Below are positions 12,250 through 12,250 of a DNA stretch of 12,250 bases, one piece after another (within the stretch, counting starts at the first letter, position 1; each line of letters starts with the position of its first letter). Both the position numbers and the translations under genes were made by a program. Origin of the DNA: JBJXFY01 sp046155815 (lineage in GTDB: Bacteria; Verrucomicrobiota; Verrucomicrobiia; Limisphaerales; CAIMTB01); NCBI GenBank assembly GCA_046155815.1, contig JBJXFY010000250.1, positions 1-12,250 of the forward strand, read 5' to 3'. Under the pieces are notes generated by a model. The model searched no databases. It had not been told where the DNA came from and worked only from the letters and a program-made list of their open reading frames with translations.

Positions 12250-12250
12250 A

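Noticed and set aside
12177..12250. Perfect AAGGAGG Shine-Dalgarno followed by ATG (12188) on the plus strand
   Set aside because: The reading frame to the window edge includes AGA and is Arg/Ser-rich, whereas the opposite strand ends in a sensible C-terminus with GC-rich third positions. Only about 60 bases are visible, so a divergent gene cannot be excluded but is not supported.
1..12250. tRNA, rRNA, CRISPR array or riboswitch
   Set aside because: No cloverleaf, rRNA-like segment, regularly spaced direct repeats or recognisable aptamer was seen on either strand.

Overview
The window is a very GC-rich chromosomal segment in which every gene I can support lies on the minus strand, so it is described here from right to left in the direction of transcription. 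The organism is most likely a Verrucomicrobiota bacterium or a relative (inference). This rests on the high GC, the recurrent intergenic motifs of a kind I associate with that phylum (the 'accacggatgga..gatgaacacg' motif, the 'cttgg' word cluster, and GGCGGC..GCCGCC hairpins), and the conserved-looking but undescribed transporter module. No rRNA, tRNA, CRISPR array or insertion sequence was seen.

Right part (12250 to 4942) is a compact operon-like run. The C-terminal end of an unidentified gene is followed by two small genes resembling a toxin-antitoxin-like pair (an RelE/DUF4258-like protein and a DUF2283-like protein). An ABC-2 type ATPase comes next. These genes are joined by ATGA stop/start overlaps. 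After a 301-bp gap occupied by a 154-bp imperfect palindrome and a GC-rich hairpin come a large ABC-2 type permease with an N-terminal DUF2628-like segment, a membrane-anchored helical-repeat-like protein, and, by another ATGA overlap, an RsmB/NSUN-type m5C RNA methyltransferase with a 280-residue disordered Arg/Pro/Gly-rich N-terminus.

Middle part (4778 to 3069) holds a membrane-anchored serine hydrolase with a GHSLGS nucleophile elbow. Its start lies just downstream of a 9-base homopolymer.

Left part (3005 to 1320) is a decayed amino-acid ABC transporter operon. It comprises a probable substrate-binding-protein remnant reduced to its two ends, a permease with an internal deletion and frameshift plus an in-frame TGA, and an ATPase that has lost Walker B, D-loop and H-loop through a frameshifting deletion. 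Repeat-derived DNA sits between permease and ATPase and just after the ATPase. Next come an intact secreted alpha/beta hydrolase (1155 to 283) and the signal-peptide start of another gene that runs off the left edge (105 to 1). That last gene, possibly F0 subunit a, is preceded by a near-perfect Rex-type palindrome at 183-200.

The strongest items for follow-up are the Rex-like operator, the three-gene decay pattern, and the conserved-looking module of ABC ATPase, DUF2628-fused permease and anchored helical protein.
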